Below, in pieces: positions 62,236 to 64,000 of a stretch of 64,000 bases of DNA. How positions within the stretch are numbered: the stretch's first letter is position 1; each line of letters starts with the position of its first letter. Position numbers and translations under genes: made by a program. Source of the DNA: Undibacterium sp. (GTDB lineage Bacteria > Pseudomonadota > Gammaproteobacteria > Burkholderiales > Burkholderiaceae_D); contig JAUSNO010000021.1 of NCBI GenBank assembly GCA_030645915.1, forward strand, positions 1-64,000. The letters run 5' to 3'. The notes beneath the pieces are model-generated. The model was not told where the DNA came from. It did not search any database and was given only the letters and a program-made list of their open reading frames with translations.

Positions 62236-62973
62236 ATGGCGCAAATTTATCTGGTCCGGCATGGTCAGGCTTCTTTCGGCAGCCAGAATTACGACCAGTT
62301 GTCTGATCTGGGCAGTGAACAGGCCAGACACCTGGGGCGGTGGTGGGCGGCACGTGATTTGTCGGTGTCGCGCGTGGTTACCGGCAAGCTGCAACGGCAT
62401 CTGCAAACGGCCCGCGCCTGCATCGCGGAGATGCATGGAATTTCCGAACAAGAACTTGATACCGTTAGCTGGCACAGCGACTTTGGTTTCAATGAATATA
62501 ACCACCACGAGGTGCTGGCCAGACATGTGCCTGCCTTCGATGACCCGGCAGAGGTGAAACGTTTTTTGATGAACACGCCCAACGGCAAGCAGGCATTTCA
62601 GGATATTTTTGCGCAAGCCATCGCACGTTGGATGTCGGGCGCGTTTGATCAGGAATATGCAGAAACCTGGCAGACGTTTCGCCAGCGTTGCGTGGCAGCA
62701 TTAGAGCGTCAGATCAGTCACCCAGAGCCCGCTAAGAATATCGTTATCTTCACTTCTGGCGGCACCATCTCGGCCTTGTGTCAGCACGTATTGGGTTTTC
62801 CCGATGCGCGCTTTGCAGAATTGAACTGGTCGCTGGTCAATAGCGCCGTCACGCGGTTCCATTTGCAGCCGGCCGAATCAACCGAAAAGCCGGCACGACT
62901 GGCGCTGGCTTATCTGAATAATTTCTCGCATCTTGAACATGCCAATCAGCCTGAAATCATTAGTTACGTATAG
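62236..62973 (+). CDS. Histidine phosphatase family protein
   Basis: A 245-residue member of the phosphoglycerate-mutase-like superfamily. The catalytic motif is LVRHGQASFG (His9), with SDLGSEQARHLGRW and the second histidine region IVIFTSGGTISAL. A phosphatase is likely; the substrate is unknown. It is the first gene of a plus-strand unit with an acyl-CoA dehydrogenase 60 bases later. Confidence 0.93.
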   Translation: MAQIYLVRHGQASFGSQNYDQLSDLGSEQARHLGRWWAARDLSVSRVVTGKLQRHLQTARACIAEMHGISEQELDTVSWHSDFGFNEYNHHEVLARHVPAFDDPAEVKRFLMNTPNGKQAFQDIFAQAIARWMSGAFDQEYAETWQTFRQRCVAALERQISHPEPAKNIVIFTSGGTISALCQHVLGFPDARFAELNWSLVNSAVTRFHLQPAESTEKPARLALAYLNNFSHLEHANQPEIISYV

Positions 62974-63033
62974 GACGATTGTTTACATTTTTCCGGATTT
63001 TAATTTGAATTTAACTAACAAAGGGAGCACAAC

Positions 63034-64000
63034 ATGGATTTCCAGTACAGCCCAAAAGTAATCGCCTTGCAGGCACGTCTGATCGCCTTCATGGATGAAC
63101 ATATTTACCCCAATGAAAAAGTATTTTACGGCGAGATCGAAGCCAATCGCCATGCCGGCAACGCCTGGATACCGACCAAGATAGTCGAGACGCTCAAGGA
63201 AAAAGCGCGCGCTGCCGATCTGTGGAATTTGTTCTTGCCAGAATCGAGCCATGGTGCAGGATTGACTAATCTTGAATATGCGCCACTGTGCGAGATCATG
63301 GGGCGTTCGCTCTGGTCGGCCGAGGTGGTTAACTGTGCCGCGCCAGATACCGGCAATATGGAAGTGTTCGCGCGTTACGGTACGCCGGAACATCAGGAAA
63401 AATGGCTCAAGCCCTTGCTTAATGGCGAGATTCGTTCCTGCTTCGCCATGACCGAGCCCGGGGTTGCCTCGTCAGACGCTACCAATATCGAAGCTTCCAT
63501 CGTGCGTGACGGCGATGAGTATGTTGTCAATGGCCGCAAATGGTGGTCGTCAGGCGCCAATGATCCGCGCTGCAAGGTATTCATCTTCATGGGCAAGAGT
63601 GACCCGGCCAATACCAATCGCCATCAGCAACAGTCGATGATTATTGTGCCGCGCGATACCAAGGGCGTGACGATCTTGCGCGCACTGCCGGTATTCGGCT
63701 ACGACGATGCGCCGCATGGCCACGGCGAAGTCTTGTTTGAAAACGTACGCGTGCCGGTATCGAATATCTTGTTGGGCGAAGGCCGTGGTTTTGAAATCGC
63801 CCAGGGTCGTCTTGGGCCTGGCCGCATCCATCACTGCATGCGTTTGATCGGTCTGGCGGAACGCGCTTTGGAAGATATGTGCAAACGTACTTTAAGCCGC
63901 GTGGCATTTGGCAAGCCGGTGGCGGAGCAGGGCGTGACACTGGAGCGCATCGCCAATTCGCGCATCCTGATTGATCAGGCACGCTTTCTGGTGCTGAACG
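63034..64000 (+). CDS. Acyl-CoA dehydrogenase, cut by window end
   Basis: The first 322 residues of an acyl-CoA dehydrogenase; the frame is open to the end of the window. AAGGGAGCACAAC precedes the ATG. It has [44 protein letters not shown] and [20 protein letters not shown], similar to the ACAD10/11 type of enzymes. It sits behind a histidine phosphatase and LysR; the usual partners in this group are a phosphotransferase-like gene further on, which is outside the window. Confidence 0.93.
   Translation, partial: MDFQYSPKVIALQARLIAFMDEHIYPNEKVFYGEIEANRHAGNAWIPTKIVETLKEKARAADLWNLFLPESSHGAGLTNLEYAPLCEIMGRSLWSAEVVNCAAPDTGNMEVFARYGTPEHQEKWLKPLLNGEIRSCFAMTEPGVASSDATNIEASIVRDGDEYVVNGRKWWSSGANDPRCKVFIFMGKSDPANTNRHQQQSMIIVPRDTKGVTILRALPVFGYDDAPHGHGEVLFENVRVPVSNILLGEGRGFEIAQGRLGPGRIHHCMRLIGLAERALEDMCKRTLSRVAFGKPVAEQGVTLERIANSRILIDQARFLVLN

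Overview
The window looks like the chromosome of a betaproteobacterium of the order Burkholderiales, most likely an Oxalobacteraceae relative such as Undibacterium or Herminiimonas. The grounds are the gene order rpsP-rimM-trmD-rplS followed by a CoA pyrophosphatase and a CobD/CbiB-like protein, a DUF3579 gene, a phasin, an etfBA-acyl-CoA dehydrogenase block, a PEP-CTERM protein and an ExeM-type nuclease, at a base composition that looks close to half G+C. The genus is inference. I found no rRNA, tRNA, CRISPR array or prophage.

Layout. 1-2.4 kb: a minus-strand set of two LiaI/LiaF-like membrane proteins and a LytS-type sensor kinase. 2.5-6.2 kb: housekeeping and stress genes (PaiB-like, OsmC, AlkB-type dioxygenase, YpfJ-type metalloprotease, PilZ/YcgR). 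6.2-14.3 kb: small secreted and regulatory genes (NTF2-like, HDOD, DUF885, spermidine-synthase-like, exported methyltransferase, YceI, GNAT). 14.3-25.4 kb: orphan periplasmic binding protein, phasin, MazG-like pyrophosphohydrolase, WbuC cupin, MFS transporter, glycine-zipper protein, Hsp20, PepD. 25.4-30.8 kb: an accessory stretch with a REP-associated tyrosine transposase and its REP/BIME repeats, a YdeI protein, a zeta-toxin-like kinase with a small overlapping partner, and an AT-rich CoiA-like gene. 30.8-39.6 kb: glnS, an ACE-like M2 peptidase, a CoA-transferase and UgpQ. 39.7-47.4 kb: alaS, GNAT, TusA, etfBA and an acyl-CoA dehydrogenase. 48.2-52.8 kb: ribosomal operon and followers. 52.8-55.6 kb: a minus-strand photolyase cluster (SDR, Trp-rich protein, iron-sulfur photolyase, DUF2256). 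55.8-60.3 kb: SGNH hydrolase, DUF1294, PEP-CTERM protein and a large secreted nuclease. 60.8-64 kb: DUF3579, then LysR divergent from a histidine phosphatase and an acyl-CoA dehydrogenase cut by the window end.

How genes work together. EtfBA takes electrons from acyl-CoA dehydrogenases such as the two in the window. AlkB, the NUDIX and MazG-like hydrolases and the photolyase form a spread-out set for nucleic-acid repair and nucleotide clean-up. The most distinctive feature is the amount of dispersed palindromic DNA: a nine-copy family with CACGCA/TGCGTG arms, a REP family tied to the transposase, a 176-bp MITE-like palindrome, and several single palindromes. Almost all lie in intergenic gaps.

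Starts were chosen from Shine-Dalgarno sequences, signal peptides and overlaps. Several differ from the longest possible frame, and one real gene (55-codon DUF2256) is shorter than usual cut-offs.
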